DNA of 53,360 nucleotides, taken from positions 126,949-180,308 of the forward strand of contig NVWA01000010.1 of the NCBI GenBank assembly GCA_002746535.1. Reading direction: 5' to 3'. Positions 14,573-29,500 of this stretch are shown here, piece by piece. Positions within the stretch are counted from its first letter, which is position 1. Each line of letters starts with the position of its first letter. This DNA is from Planctomycetota bacterium. GTDB taxonomy: Bacteria; Planctomycetota; GCA-2746535. The translations under genes and the position numbers were made by a program. The notes beneath the pieces were generated by a model. That model worked only from the letters and a program-made list of their open reading frames with translations, was not told where the DNA came from and did no database searches.

Positions 14573-17500
14573 TTGTTTTATAATTCAAAAATAAAAAACT
14601 TGACCAAATACTGCCTGTTAATGGCTATTTTTGTATTGTGTCATGTTTCCATCTTTTCGGCTAACCGCTATTTTGTTGGTGAAGGGAATTGGAGCGATAC
14701 CGCCAGATGGTCAGCCACCGATGGTGGGGGCACGGGTGAAACGGTGCCTGGTTCAGGAGACATGGTTTACTTCACTTCAAATTCTGGAACTTGTTCCGTT
14801 AACGCAACGGTTGATATTTTGGGCATTGACATTGCCGCCGGTTATATAAGTACCATAACACAAAATGTCGACACAATGACAATCGGTACCAGTGACTGGA
14901 CTCAAGCCGGTGGTACCTTCGATATAAATAGCAAAACACTGATCATCACTGATTCCTTTTTTCATACGGGCGGAACCTTTGATCAGACAAATGGTGTGAT
15001 GATGATGAATAGTTCGGGAAGTCGTACCCTAACAAGTACAGCTAGTACACGATTTTATGATTTAAAATTGAATGATGGTTTAATCGGGTACTGGAATTTT
15101 GAAACCGGCGATCAAAGCGGAACCAATCTAACTGTCAGTGATCGATCTGGTTATGGACAAGTTGGTACCATGACAACCATGAGTGCTTCTAATGATTGGA
15201 CAGCTGGTGCAACGAACTCACTGAATACCAATAATTACTCCATGGACTTTGATAGTATTGATGATCATGTAGAAATAGGAGTATCTTCAGTTATTGGAAA
15301 TCTGACAAATGATTTTACCGTTATGGCTTGGGTGAAACCAAATGATGTGACGGGTCTTTTCACCATTATTAGTTCTTCAAGAGAAAATAGTTCAAATGGA
15401 ATTTTCTTTGGGGTATCTACAGGTGAATTAAATTTTACAACAAATAATGTTCATGGTTATGCCTCTAGTGGTGCATCCATTGGAACAGGTAAATGGGTTC
15501 ATGTTGCTGCTGTAATGAATAGTACCGACGATGTTTCTTTTTATGTAAATGGAATATTTATTAACAAAGATGATTATACTTCACCTGCTAATGTCAATAC
15601 AGATGATAAAGTTTATATAGGTAGTTATACAGATCTTAGTTCATCAACGTTAAATAGTTTGTTCGATGGCCAAATTGATGAAGTTCGCATTTATGACAGA
15701 TCCCTTAGCTTAGCTGAAATAAGTGCCGTAGGCGTTGGGAATCAACCGGGGTCATCATCGTCTACTTATACACTGGCAGGCTCGGCACTAAACGTCGATG
15801 GCGATTTATCTTTGCTGGGTGGCACCTTGGATGTCAGTAGTAGTAATTATGCCATTAACTTAAAAGGTAACTGGCTCAATTACGGTGGTGCGTTTACACC
15901 ACAATTAGGCACAGTAAATCTAACGGGTACTAGTTCAGGTAAATCTATTTTATCAAGAGGGCAAGCCTTTAATAATTTAATTGTAAACGGGTCCGGCGGA
16001 GTTTGGGCACTAGCCGATATTTTAGCTGTTGATGGTACCCTAACCATTACAGCAGGCGAGTTGGATGTAGAAGATGCAAACGATACTTCTACGGATTTCA
16101 CTATCTTTGCTGGGACCATTGTTGATGCCGCCGCCGGTGGTACTCTTGATACTCATGAAGGTACCCTTGTTGTCAATGGTACAAGCAGCCAATCGCTAAC
16201 TCTTGGGGGTTCGATTAATAACTTACAATTCGAAGACCCCACAACAAATGGACTCATCGCTCATTGGAAGCTTGATGAAGGAACAGGTGATGCGGTCAAA
16301 GATATTAGTGGTAATAATAATCATGGTACTTTGAAAGGTGGAGCCAATTGGATCAATGATTTGAATTCCACCACAAAATATATTAACTCCCATGGTATAC
16401 ACTTAGACGGGGACGGTGATTATATCGACTTTGGTGATATCGCTGCCATTGATGGGGCGACAGAATTGACTGTAGCCATGTGGGTTAAAATGGATGCTCT
16501 CACTAAGGATAATGACCTTTTGACCAAAGGCCAGCATTCAGCTACTGCAGGGATATTGTTTTGGCGCGATGAATCGGGGTCGGGTGAGTCAGATACTTTT
16601 GCGATTTTAGTATCCCAGGATGGGGGTGCAAATGTTAGAGTTACCGGTGATACGAATGCTTCAAGTGATAATGGCTGGCATCATGTTGCTTTTACCTACA
16701 AAGGAAATGATGCAACTGGTCTTAGGTTGTATGTTGATGGTGTTGAGGATGTCAATAGCCCTACGAGCACAACTACAGTAACGAGTTTGAAAAATAGTGG
16801 TGATTCTCTTCTGGTTGGTATACCGACAACAACAAACGGGGACCAAGATGTTGATGGTGGTGTGGATGACATACGAATATATAGCCGTGTATTAAGCGCT
16901 GCTGAAATTGCTTCTCTGGCGGCAGGTAAATATGCCGATGGGGCTACTAGTTCCTCAACCTTTACTCTAGGTGATACCTTGGATATCAATGGCAACTTAG
17001 ATGTTTTCTCAGGAATTATTGATGTCAGTGGTTCGAATCATAACATTACGATTGCCGGCGACTGGTCTAACTATGTTGGCACGAGTGGTTTCATTGATCA
17101 AGCTGGTACGGTAACCTTTGATGGTACCGCACAATTTTTAAATGGCTCAACGACTTTCTTTAATTTTACTTTTGCTGATTTAGTCTCCGATAGTACTGAT
17201 GTAACATTAACAATCGAAGCGACATCTGTTACACGCATAGATGGTACTTTGAATTTAACAGGGCTAGATAATAATGATCGCGTTAATTTACTTTCTTCAA
17301 ACGCCGGTGAAAAATGGGCCTTAAATTTGCAAGGCTCCGTGGGTACTGTTGATAAGGTTGATGTTATTTACAGTGATGCCAGTTCAGGTAATGCGATTGC
17401 CTCTACTGATACTGTTGATTCTGGCAGCAATCTTAATTGGACTTTTGGCGAAGCAGATTTCACCTGGTTAGGTGGTACCGGCGATTGGAATACCGGGGCT

Positions 17501-20500
17501 AACTGGCAGGGGGGTGCAGTGCCAGGTTCTGGTGATGTGGCAATATTCACTTCGGTATCGGCAACTGATTGTAATATCAATGCAGCAGTAGATGTACTTG
17601 GAATGGATATTCGCTCAACCTATACAGGTACTATCAGTCAAAATGCCAATACGATTACCGTAGGAACAAGCGATTGGATCCAAGCCGGTGGTGGCTTCGC
17701 TGGTAGCTCGAGTGCGATTACCGTTGCGGGAAACGTCACACTCACTGGTGGTATCTTTACAAATACTTCAGGTAAAATGTTGTTTACAGGAAATAGCAAA
17801 ACGCTGTCTTCAAATGGTGGTACTTATAATCACAATAATGGCGAAATTGAATGTACAGGAAATTATTGGGATATCGACATGAACGGTTCTGATATTTATG
17901 ACATTACATCTAATTTGAATAATGGATCTACAGTATTAATATATGTGTCCACCACGACGATCAGAGGTGATGCCACATATTTAAAGGGAACTTTTTCTAG
18001 CAGTAATGCTATAACAGTTGATTTAGTTGGGCATCTTAAACTTTCCGGTTATCAAAGTAATACAGGTGCCGTAGTTCACCGCTTGATGGGCACAGGTAAC
18101 CAGGATATTTATTACGATAAAGCTGGTGGTTTAGGTGGCTTGGGTGGAGGGATCATTGTTGATAAGCCAAGTGGGAATGCTACTTTTTACGATAGTATTG
18201 AATTTGTAGCAAATAGTGGTGTGACGATTTTACAGTGGGTGCAAGGTAACGTAATTTTTGATTCTACTTCTATTATTTGGGATGCCGGATACAACACTAC
18301 CACGGATTGGAATGGTGGGACGAGAATTCCGCACTATAGAGTTGATAAAAAGAATGCCAGTACTGGAACAACACTAGCAAGCAAATTAGATGTGGTCTAT
18401 TTTGAGAATCTAGGTGTGGGTAATTTTGCTGGAGCCACAATAGATATCACCGGCAATATCTATTCTGATAATAGTATTACAGATAACACCGTAATTGAAT
18501 TAACGGGTACCGCTACGCAAACAATCTCTGCGATATCGACTTTAGGTGCTGGGTCAGTAACGATCATTAAGACAAGTGGTACGGTGAGTTTGTTAACGTC
18601 TTTAGAGCTTGGTACAAATGGAGATCTAACGATTGTCTCTGGTACTCTTGATTTGGCCGGCTTTGATTTTACAATTCCTGATATCTTTACTGTTTATGAT
18701 CAACTAACCTTAAAAGGTTCAGAAACAATTTCAACAGGCACAACAACCATAAGTGCCACCAGTTCAAATGTCACTTATTATGAAAGTGGCACTACTGCCG
18801 TCATAACAAATCTATCGCAAACATTTTACAGCTTAACTCTTGGCGCTGACAAGCTTCATGAAATTGCATCAGGCGGTGGCAATGGTATTACGGTCAATGG
18901 TACTTTTGGTTCCAATGGCTCTTTGGCAAGCCCATCTGCTTTAAGAAGTGTCGGTGATGCGGGTGTCGATTGGGAATTATCACTAGAAGGTACATCAACA
19001 CTCGCTGATAAAGTTACCGTAAAACGAAGTGATGCCAGCGGTGGTACCTATGATGTTTTAGCAACAGGGTCCTATGACTATGGAAACAATTCAAATTGGA
19101 TCGGTTTAATAGCGATCCCAAACTTTACTTGGTTAGGTGGCGATGGTAATTGGAATACCACTGGTAACTGGCAAGGTGGTGCCGTACCCGGCAGTGGTAA
19201 TGTTGCTATCTTTTCTTCTATAACGGCGACTAGTTGTAACATTGATGCAGCTGTTAATATCGCTGGTTTTGATATTCAATCAACTTACACAGGTACCATC
19301 AGCCAAAATGCCAATACGATTACGGTTGGTAGTAGTGATTGGAAACAAACAGGCGGTGCTTTTGTAGGTAGTAGTTCTTCGATAACGATCAATGGTGAAC
19401 TGCTGGCAACAGGTGGATCCTTTACGAGTACAAGCGGTACTTTAGCAATAACTTCAGGTTTAAATGGTACTGTTTTAGATTTAAGAAGTATTGGCACTTT
19501 TGATGCCAATGGCGGTATCTTTTCTTTTACGGGTTCGAACCACTTTACGACTTATACAGGTTCAGCGGCTCTTAATGATGTTATTATCGACAAATGTGTT
19601 TCCTGTCAGTGGAACGGAACAAGTTATATCAATGGTGACTTAACGCTTACAAATTTTGGTAATTTTAGCGCAACTGTGTATTTAGCAGGAGATCTTTCTG
19701 GTGCCGGTGGTAATGATGGCGGTTCAGGTGCATTAGTCTTTAATGGAACCAGTGACCAAAACATTACTTACACGGGCGGTCTAGGAAGCGTTACCTTAGA
19801 TAAAGCTGGTGGTACCTTAAATTTTTTAAGCGATTTTTCTATCTTTCGAAATTTAACTTATACCACAGGTTTGACTAATGCCGGCACATCAACTGTTACC
19901 TTTAATGGAGGTAATCATTTTACGATGGATCCTGGTAATATTGCTTTTTATAACCTTAATTTGGCGAAATCAACTGGGGCCAATATGACATTTAATTCCG
20001 ATCTTAATATTACTAACGATTTGAATATTTCAATATTAGGTTCAATTGGTGGTAGCACTATTTATGTGGGTGGAGATATTGTTAGTACTGAAGCGGGTAT
20101 ATCAGGAGTTGGTAATTTAACATTGAACGGTACCGGTGCTCAAAACATGGATTTTTCTGCGGGAGATTATTCAAATGGAACCGTTACTATTGATAAAGCA
20201 TTCGGTACAGTTTCATTAACAGGTAATTTTATAACTGTCGGCGCAGGTACGGATTTTATTATTGCCAATGGTACCCTTGATTTGGCCGGTTATGATTTTA
20301 CCGTGCAAGATGTTTTTACGGTTTATGATGGACTAACCTTAAAAGGTTCTGAAACAATTACAACAGGCACAACAACAATCAGTGCCACCAGTTCGACAGT
20401 CACTTATTATGATAGTGGCAATACGGCCGTGGTAACAGACTTATCACAAACCTTTTACAGCCTAACTTTAGGTGCAGGCAAAGTTCATGAATTTGCAACA

Positions 20501-23500
20501 GGCGGTGGCAATGGCATTACCGTCAATGGTACTTTGGGTTCAAATGGTTCATTAGCAAATCAATCTGCTTTACAAAGTGTGGGTGATGCTGCCGTTGATT
20601 GGGAATTATCACTTGAAGGTACTTCCACACTCGCTGATAAAGTAACCGTAAAACGAAGTGATGCTAGTGGTGGTACCTATGATGTTCTAGCAACAGGTTC
20701 TGCTGATTATGGAAATAATTCAAACTGGATTGGTTTAATAGCGATACCAAACTTCACCTGGTTAGGTGGTACTGGTAATTGGAATACTGGTGGTAACTGG
20801 CAAGGCGGTGCAGTGCCTGGTAGTGGTAATGTTGCGATTTTTACTTCCATATCAGCGACTAATTGTAATATCGATGCAGTCGTTGATGTGGCTGGCTTTG
20901 ATATCCAAGGAACCTACACAGGTACCATCAGTCAAAATGCCAATGCGATTACCGTTGGCACCAGTCATTGGATTCAAGCGGGTGGTGGATTTGCTGGTGG
21001 TTCTGCTGCGATAACAACCGATGGTGATTATATCTTATCAGGCGGTATCTTTACCAGTACGAGTGGTACACTTAGTGCCAACGAAGCTTTTACCATTACA
21101 GGTGGTACCTTCAATCATAATAGCGGAAGTGTTAATTGGGGTGATAATGAAAATCAAACAATTACCACAAATGGTGCTACTTTTAATCATATAAATTTCT
21201 CTAAAACGGGTGGTGGAACTAGATCCGTAACTCTTGTCGATGATTTTACCATTGCGGGTAATCTTGCGATAAAAAATACAGACAATAGCAATTTTTCTGT
21301 CATATCATCAGGAACTAGAATCATTACTCTCGCAGGTAACCTGAACTTGACTGTAACCAATGCTGGTATTGTTTTTGGCGATCAAAATTTAAGCATACTT
21401 GTTAATGGTGGTGGTACGCAAATATTTACTCATTCTGGTGGTGATTTTGAAGCAGATTTAAATATGAATACAGCGGGTACATTGCAACTTTCAACTGATT
21501 TTGCCTTTGGTGGTAATTTTACACTTACTTCAGGTACCTTTGATCAAAATGGTAATAAACTTTATTTTAATTCAATTAATTCAAATTCAATAACAACCAA
21601 TGGTGCTACTTTTGATGACGTTGGCTTTTTGAAGACAAATGGAGGTACGACGGTCACTACGATAATGGATGACTTCACAATATCAGGAAATTTAACGATA
21701 GACAAAACAGATGGCTCGGGCTGGAGTATTGTCACATCGGGAACAAGAGTAATCACACTACAAGGTAATTTATCTATTGCTGAGACAAACGGTACTTATC
21801 CTTTTGGGGATGCGAATTTAACAATTTTGGTCAATGGAGGTGGTACTCAGACTTTTACTCAAACAGGTAGTGATTTTAAATCTAATTTAGACATGAATAC
21901 GGCAGGCACTCTTCAGCTCTCTACTGATTTTAAATTTGGAGGTGATTTTACATTAACGGCGGGTACTTTTGATCAAAATGGTAATAAGCTTATTTTTGAT
22001 TCATTATTTTCAAATTCAATAACAACCAATGGAGCTACTTTTGTTGATGTCGATTTCTTGAAAACGTCTGGTACTTCTACTACCACAACAATCATGGATA
22101 ACTTCACGGTTTCAGGCAATTTAACGGTAGACAAAACAGATAGCTCAGGCTGGAGTATTCTCTCATCAGGTACAAGAATTATTACCTTACAAGGAAATTT
22201 TTCAATAGCACAAACAAATGGCATTATTTACTTTGGAGATGCAAATTTATCTATTCTTGTTAATGGCGGTGGCACTCAAACGTTTACTCAAACGGGTAGT
22301 GCTTTCGTTTCTGGAATAGACATGAATACAGCTGGCACTATTCAGCTTCTCACGGAGTTTAAGTTTGGAGGTGATTTTACTTTAACTACTGGTACTTTTG
22401 ATCAAAATGGCAACAAAATTATTTTTCTATTACAATATGCTAATACGAGTATTACAACAAACGGCATCTCTCTTGATGGAGATGTAGATTTTGACAGATT
22501 TGGGTCAAGCACAACAAGAACAGCAACATTAATAGATGACCTAACAATCACGGGTGATTTATCTATTGATAGCAATGATGATACTATCGTAAATATTATG
22601 CCTTCGGGAACAAGAGTAATTTATGTAGAAGGAAATTTCTCATTAGCTCAAACAGATTCGGGCGTTTTAACATTTGGTAATAACTCTTTAACCTTGACCT
22701 TGACCGGAACAAACGCACAAACATTAACAAGAACGGGCGCTATTTTTAATGCTCACCTTTCGATCATTAAACCTTCCGGTACAGTTACCCTTGCCAGTGC
22801 CTTCTTGGTAAACGTCGCCAATGCGGATGCAACCGTAGTCTCAGGCACACTTGATTTAGCCGGTTTTGATTTAACCGTTAATGATGTCTTTACGGTTTAT
22901 GATGGATTAAATTTAAAAGGTTCTGAAACAATTACAACGGGCACAACAACAATTAGTGCTACAAGCTCGACAGTGACTTATTATGATAGTGCTGTCACAG
23001 GGGTTGTAACAAACTTAACTCAAACATTTTACAGTCTAACTTTTGGTGCTGGTAAAGTTCATGAATTTGCAACCGGTGGAGGCAATGGCATTACCGTTAA
23101 TGGTACTTTTGGATCTAATGGCTCATTGGCTAGCCCATCTGCTTTGCGAAGTGTCGGTGATGCAGCTGTCGATTGGGAATTATCGCTCGAAGGTACTTCC
23201 ACACTCGCAGATAAAGTCACGGTAAAACGAAGTGATGCTAGCGGAGGTACCTACGCTGTTTTAGCAACGGGTTCCACTGACTATGGAAATAATACTAATT
23301 GGGTCGGTTTAATAGCGATTCCAAATTATACTTGGTTAGGCGGTACTGGTAATTGGAATACCGGCGCGAACTGGCAAGGTGGGGCAGTACCCGGCAGTGG
23401 TAATGTAGCGATCTTTACTTCCATAACAGCGACAAGTTGTAATATTGATGCAACCGTGGATGTGCAAGGGTTTGATATCCAAGCAACCTATACAGGAACT

Positions 23501-26500
23501 ATTAGTCAAAATGCTTATGTCGTTGATGTGGGTTCTTCGTATTGGTTGCAAGCTGGTGGTGCATTTGTTGGTGGCACTTTAGAAATTGATATCAATGGTA
23601 GAATAAATGTATCTGGGGGTACCTTCTTAAGTACATCCGGCAATTTAAAACTTAGTGGCAGTGGTACTTTCGCTACTGGTGTATTTACCCACAATAATGG
23701 TACGTTTGAGGTTGATTCAAATAGTAATATTATCATTGACTTTAATTCGAATACCTTTAATGCTTTTACGATTGAAAAAGGATCAAGTCAGACAGTAACA
23801 CAGATTAGTGATTTCATTATTGAAGGTATGTTTACTATGAAAAGTGCTTCTAGTCTTACGGGGGGCAACACTATTTATGTTCGTGGTAATACCGAACTGC
23901 AAGACATCTCTTTGGCTGGTTCAACGGAAATCACCTTTGATGGAACGGGTGCTCAAACGATTCAAGCAACAGTTGCCGATAGTATATTGCCAAATATGAA
24001 AGTTGATAAAGGAGGCGGTAGTACACTAACATTTTTAAGTGATATCAGGGTCTTTACTAATTGGACCTATGTGCAAGGGACAATTGATCAAGGTGGTTTT
24101 TACTTTGTTTCAGGTAAAGCGGGTTCAGGTAATACAGCCACATTAACAATGGGTAGTTACGAGTTTGAAAATTTTAAATTTCAGACGGGCTCTTCGAACA
24201 CAAGAACCTTGGTAGGAGACTTGATTATCAATGGGAACTTAAATATTGTTTCATCTAATGGATTAAGTGGTGCTGATATATATGTGAAAGGGGATGTGAC
24301 TTCTGCGGATTCTTCTATTTCTGGTACTGCTAATATTACATTAAATGGTACGGGTGATCAAACGGTTTCCGGAAGTCAATTGCCTGGGAATATTACGATT
24401 AATAAAGCTAGTGGCAATGTGATCTTAAGTGCCAGCTGGTCACCGACTAAAGGTGGAGCAGATCTTACGATTGTAGATGGTAATTTAGATTTGGCTGGTT
24501 ACGACTTAACTGTTAATGATAAATTTACCGTTTTTGATGGCTTGACTTTAAAAGGCTCTGAAACAATTACAACAGGCACAACAACAATAAGTGCCACTAG
24601 CTCATCAGTGACTTATTATGATAGTGCTGTCACAGGGGTTGTGACAAACTTATCGCAAACATTTTATAGCCTAACTTTAGGTGCTGGTAAAGTTCACGAA
24701 TTTGCAACAGGCGGTGGCAATGGCATAACCGTCAATGGTACCTTCGGCTCTAATGGCTCTTTGGCTAGCCCATCTGCTTTACGAAGTGTGGGTGATGCGG
24801 CTATCGATTGGGAGTTATCTTTAGAAGGAACTTCCACACTCGCAGATAAAGTTACTGTAAAACGAAGTGATGCCAGTGGTGGTACCTTCGATGTTTTAGC
24901 AACAGGGTCTTTTGACTACGGAAACAATACAAGCTGGGTCGGTTTAATAGCGATTCCAAATTATACTTGGTTAGGTGGCGATGGTGATTGGAATACCGGT
25001 GGTAACTGGCAAGGCGGGTCAGCGCCCGGCAGTGGTAATGTCGCGATATTTACTTCCATAACAGCGACTAATTGTAATATCGATGCAACCGTTAATGTGC
25101 AAGGCTTTGATATACAATCAACTTATACCGGCACCATCAGTCAAAATGCTTTTGCTATTACGGTAGGAGCTAGTAATTGGATACAAGCCGGAGGTTGGTT
25201 TACGGCATCAAATCAAAATATTACGATGACGGGTGCCTTCAGTCAAACTGGAGGAACCTTTGATGGAGGTTCTGCAGCTACTGTATATGAAAACTTTAGT
25301 CTGACTAGTGGTGCTTATATTGCTTCATCAGGTCTCACATCATTTGATGGTTCAGCCATTACCATTGATGCTAGTGCCGCAACATTTACTCATGGTAGCG
25401 GTACGATTAGTTTTTTAAATGGTAGTGGTCCATATACCTATATCGGAAATCCATTGATGTATGATGTTGACTTTAATAGCAATGGAGTGCAAACGATGAA
25501 TGGTACTCTATCAGTTGCTAATGAAGTGGTTATAACAACCATACATTCATTAGGTGGCACAGGTGTTGTTTACTTTGCTGGAAATTTAACGTTAAAAGAC
25601 AGTACTTTTTCAGGTAGTTCAAAGAAGTTTACAGCAAATGGTACTGGTGCACAATCGATTTCTTCTACAGTCGCGGATGGCTTTGTTCCATATCTTGGAA
25701 TAGATAAACCATTAGGTACATTAACTTTATTGAATGACATTGAATTATATTCGATGTCTTATACTCAAGGTACCTGGGATGCTGGTACAAGTGAGGTTAA
25801 TTTTTTAGCAGGCAGTACGTTAGATTTATCGGCCATTGACTTTTATGATGTTAGAGTGTCCTCAAATGGAAACTGGACATTAAATTCTTCTCTTAATGTA
25901 TTAAATAATTTTATAATGCAACAGTCAAATACATTGACTGGTAGTCCTATTATCGTTGGAGGAGATTTTACCTTTAATGACGCAGCCATGTCAAACAATA
26001 CGCTTAAATTTATACTAAATGGTACCGGTGACCAGAATGTAACTTGTATCGCAAATGCAGATTTCCCTGGTGGTGGGTTTGAGATTAATAAACCTAGTGG
26101 GTCTGTCATCTTAACACAAGCACTGAGTGGTTCGAAAGAAGGCGACTGGAATATTATTAATGGTACATTAGATTTAGCTGGATTTGATTTTGATATTGGA
26201 ACAAAAATATTAACCGTTTATGACACTTTAAAATTAAAAGGTGATGAAACGATTACAGGCACTGTTACTATAAGTGGGACAAGTTCTACAGTAATCTATT
26301 ATGATTCAGCTGTGATAGCCGTTGTTAATAATTTAGCCGAAACTTTTTATAACCTTACTTTCGGTGCTAGTAAAACCCATGAATTCACAGTTGGTGGTAC
26401 CATAGCGATTAATACGGGCGGTACTTTAAGTTCAGATGGAACTTCTAGTTCAAAAGCCATTTTACGCAGTGTTGGTGATGCCTCATCTGTATGGTATTTA

Positions 26501-29500
26501 ACTTTGGATGGAACTTCCGGTTTAACAAATAATGTCAATGTGAAATACAGTGATGCTAGTAGCGGTACAATTGTAGCCGCGATTGGCTCAACAGATTCGG
26601 GCAACAATACTAACTGGTTATTTTATAATGATGTTATATGGAACAGTGGTGGCGGCAATGACAATGCTTCTACGGATGCTAACTGGGTTGGTGGTTCTGC
26701 CCCAGGTGTTGGTGACCGTGCCATCATTGATTCGACAAGTGATAATATTGTTTGGGATATTGCTACGATAGATGCCATTGCTGTGAACTCAGGTTTTAAT
26801 GGAACTGTTACCTTAAGTACCAGCATTACTGTCATCGGCTTAACCGTAGATGCCGGAGAACTTTTAACGGCCTTAGGCTCTGTTAGTTCTATCACAGCAA
26901 CAGGTGTTATTAGTATTGGTAGCAGTGGTCTCTTGATTGTTCGTAGGTCATCCACTGCAGGCAATGGTGCTGGCCAAACGATTACGGCTGCCACATTGAC
27001 AGTAAACGGTAATATTAGTGCTAATGGTGAGGGTTTTGGAGTCGGTGCTGGTCCAGGCTATCAAGCCAATACAGGGTCAAACCATGGTGGTCGCGGCTAT
27101 CGGAACACATCCGGATCCACTTATGGCAGTATATCCGCACCTGTATCTTTAGGAAGTGGTTCTAATGGATCAAATGCATTGGGTGGTGGTGCCATAGAAT
27201 TTATTGTCACTGGAACAATGACGGTTGATGGGACAATCAGTGCAAATACAACAGGAACTGTTAACTCAATTGGTTCAGGTGGTAGTATTTATATTTCCAC
27301 CTGTAATACACTTATGGGAACCGGTGTCATCAGGGCGAATAGCGCTAAATCAACTTCCGGTAGTACTAGAAGAGCAGGCGGTGGTGGTCGAATCAGCCTT
27401 GCTGGTGTTACTACTGATAATTTTACGCTTAGTGGTGGTACCTTGGAAGCTAAAGGTGGTGGCGGAACAGGAGATGATGCGCCGGGACACATGGGTACAA
27501 TTTATTTGAATAGTGCGTTACGAACATCTCTGACGATCCCAAATGGTGTAACGCTGGAATTGGGCTCGGATGATAGCAATGACTATACCTTTGGCGCTAT
27601 TACCATCGAAAATGGCGGAACATTGAAGGTTGGCGGTAATCCTGCAAAAATCGCAAGCTATGGTTCCGCCGCAAGAATTAATGTCAGTTCTCTAGATGTT
27701 CAAGCTGGCGGAACACTCTCTGCTAATGGTGAAGGGATGTTTATGGGGGAAGGTGCCTCTGCAGGTGCAGGCTCTACCGGTGGTAGTCATGGTGGTACAG
27801 GATATCTTTCTACTGTAAGTACATATGGTTCCCTCACCAACCCTCTCAACTTGGGGCTCATGGGAAATGCCGGTTATTCATCAGATTCTTATGGAGGAGG
27901 AGCGCTTCTTATCACCAGTACAGGAACGGTAACGATTAATGGTACTGTTGACGCTTCTGGTAAAGGTGGTGGTAATACAAATGGCGCTGGTGGATCCGTC
28001 AATATTATCTGTATAGGTATCGATGGTAATGGCGTAATTCGTTCTAATGGGGGAACCCCGACTAGTGGCTCCAATAGAAGAGCCGGCGGAGGTGGACGTA
28101 TTGCAGTTAAACTTTCAGTAGGTAATTCTTTTGATTCAATTACATTTGAATGTAAAGGTGGTTCCTCAAGTGGCGTTGGTGCTGCCGGAACAATCTACAA
28201 AGAAACCGCCACTCAAGGCACCGGTGAAGGTGATTTGCTTATTGATAACGGTGGTGGTGTCGCCACAGTAACAACTTCGATTTCCAGTATGGTAACCGAT
28301 ACAAGTGTCGGATCTATCACGCTACAAAATGAAAGTATCTTGACAGTAGAAAGTACTGCTACCTTAGGAGCAAATAATCCCCTGGATAATGCCACGACGA
28401 CTGGTTTGAGTATTGACAATACTTCTGCACTAACGGTGAATGGTTCATTGGCATTGGGTGGTAATACATTTACGCTCACAGGCAACGGTACGATTGTCGT
28501 CAATGCCGGATCTAAAATAATTTATACCGGTAATGACAATGACGGAGCTGTTACGATTCCAGCTTATCTATATTCAAGCCTTGCGGTTAATAATGCCGGC
28601 ACGACCTTTAGTTTGAGTTCGGCCTTAGATTTAGATGATGATTTGATTATCACCAATGGTACTCTTGATGTTACTGCTTCTGATTTTGCCGTAGCCTTAG
28701 GGGGTAGTTTCTTGAATTCTGATACCTTTAATCCGAGAGCTGGTACCGTGACATTGGATGGCACTAGTCAAACAGCTAATAGCATTCTTGGTGGTTCAAG
28801 TTTATTTAATCTTACGGTCAGCGGTACCTATTCAACCTGGAACCTAACGGGTGCTTTAGACATCAATGGTAGTTTTACTATGTCGGCTGGTACGGTTGAT
28901 GTTAGTGCATCCAATTATGGCATTACCCTAGCCGGCACATGGACAAAAAATGATGCAGCTATTTTTGTATCTAGAAATGGCACAGTTGCCTTAGATGGTG
29001 TTCACCAAGGAATCTTCGGTACGAATACATTCTATAATTTATCAAAAGTCGAAACAACTAATGATGGCACTAATTCAATTTTAACTTTTGAAGCCGGCAA
29101 GACGCAAATCATTACCAATACGTGGACCCTTGATGGTCTTGATGTTGATGATTTAATCAGTTTGGTTTCTAGTACACCTAGTTCCCAGTGGTCGGTTGAT
29201 CCTCAAGGGTCACGAGTCATTGATTATGTTGATGTGATAGATTCAAATAATATCAATGCTACTGTTGTCAATCTTATTGGACAAAATAGTGTAGATTCAG
29301 GTAACAATACAAATTGGATTTTTGTAGTAGCGCCCTTTACCTGGTTGGGAGGTACTGGTGATTGGAATACTGGCGGCAACTGGCAAGGAGGGGGTGTGCC
29401 GGGTAGTGGTGATATTGCCATCTTCACTGATCAGTCAGTACTTGACTGTAATATCAATACAGCTGTTAACGTGCAAGGTTTTGATATCCAATCAACTTAC

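Larger units (their letters stand above)
14669..17458 (+). repeat. Module 0: degenerate W-box plus two LamG domains
   Basis: Directly after the signal peptide, Y-F-V-G-E-G-N-W-S-D-T-A-R-W is a diverged W-box. It keeps the Cys (G-T-C-S-V-N-A-T-V-D-I-L-G-I-D-I) and the T-I-T-Q-N-V-D strand. The tail block is a distinct early type (W-A-L-N-L-Q-G-S-V-G-T-V-D-K-V-D-V-I-Y-S-D-A) ending G-S-N-L-N-W. Confidence 0.8.
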
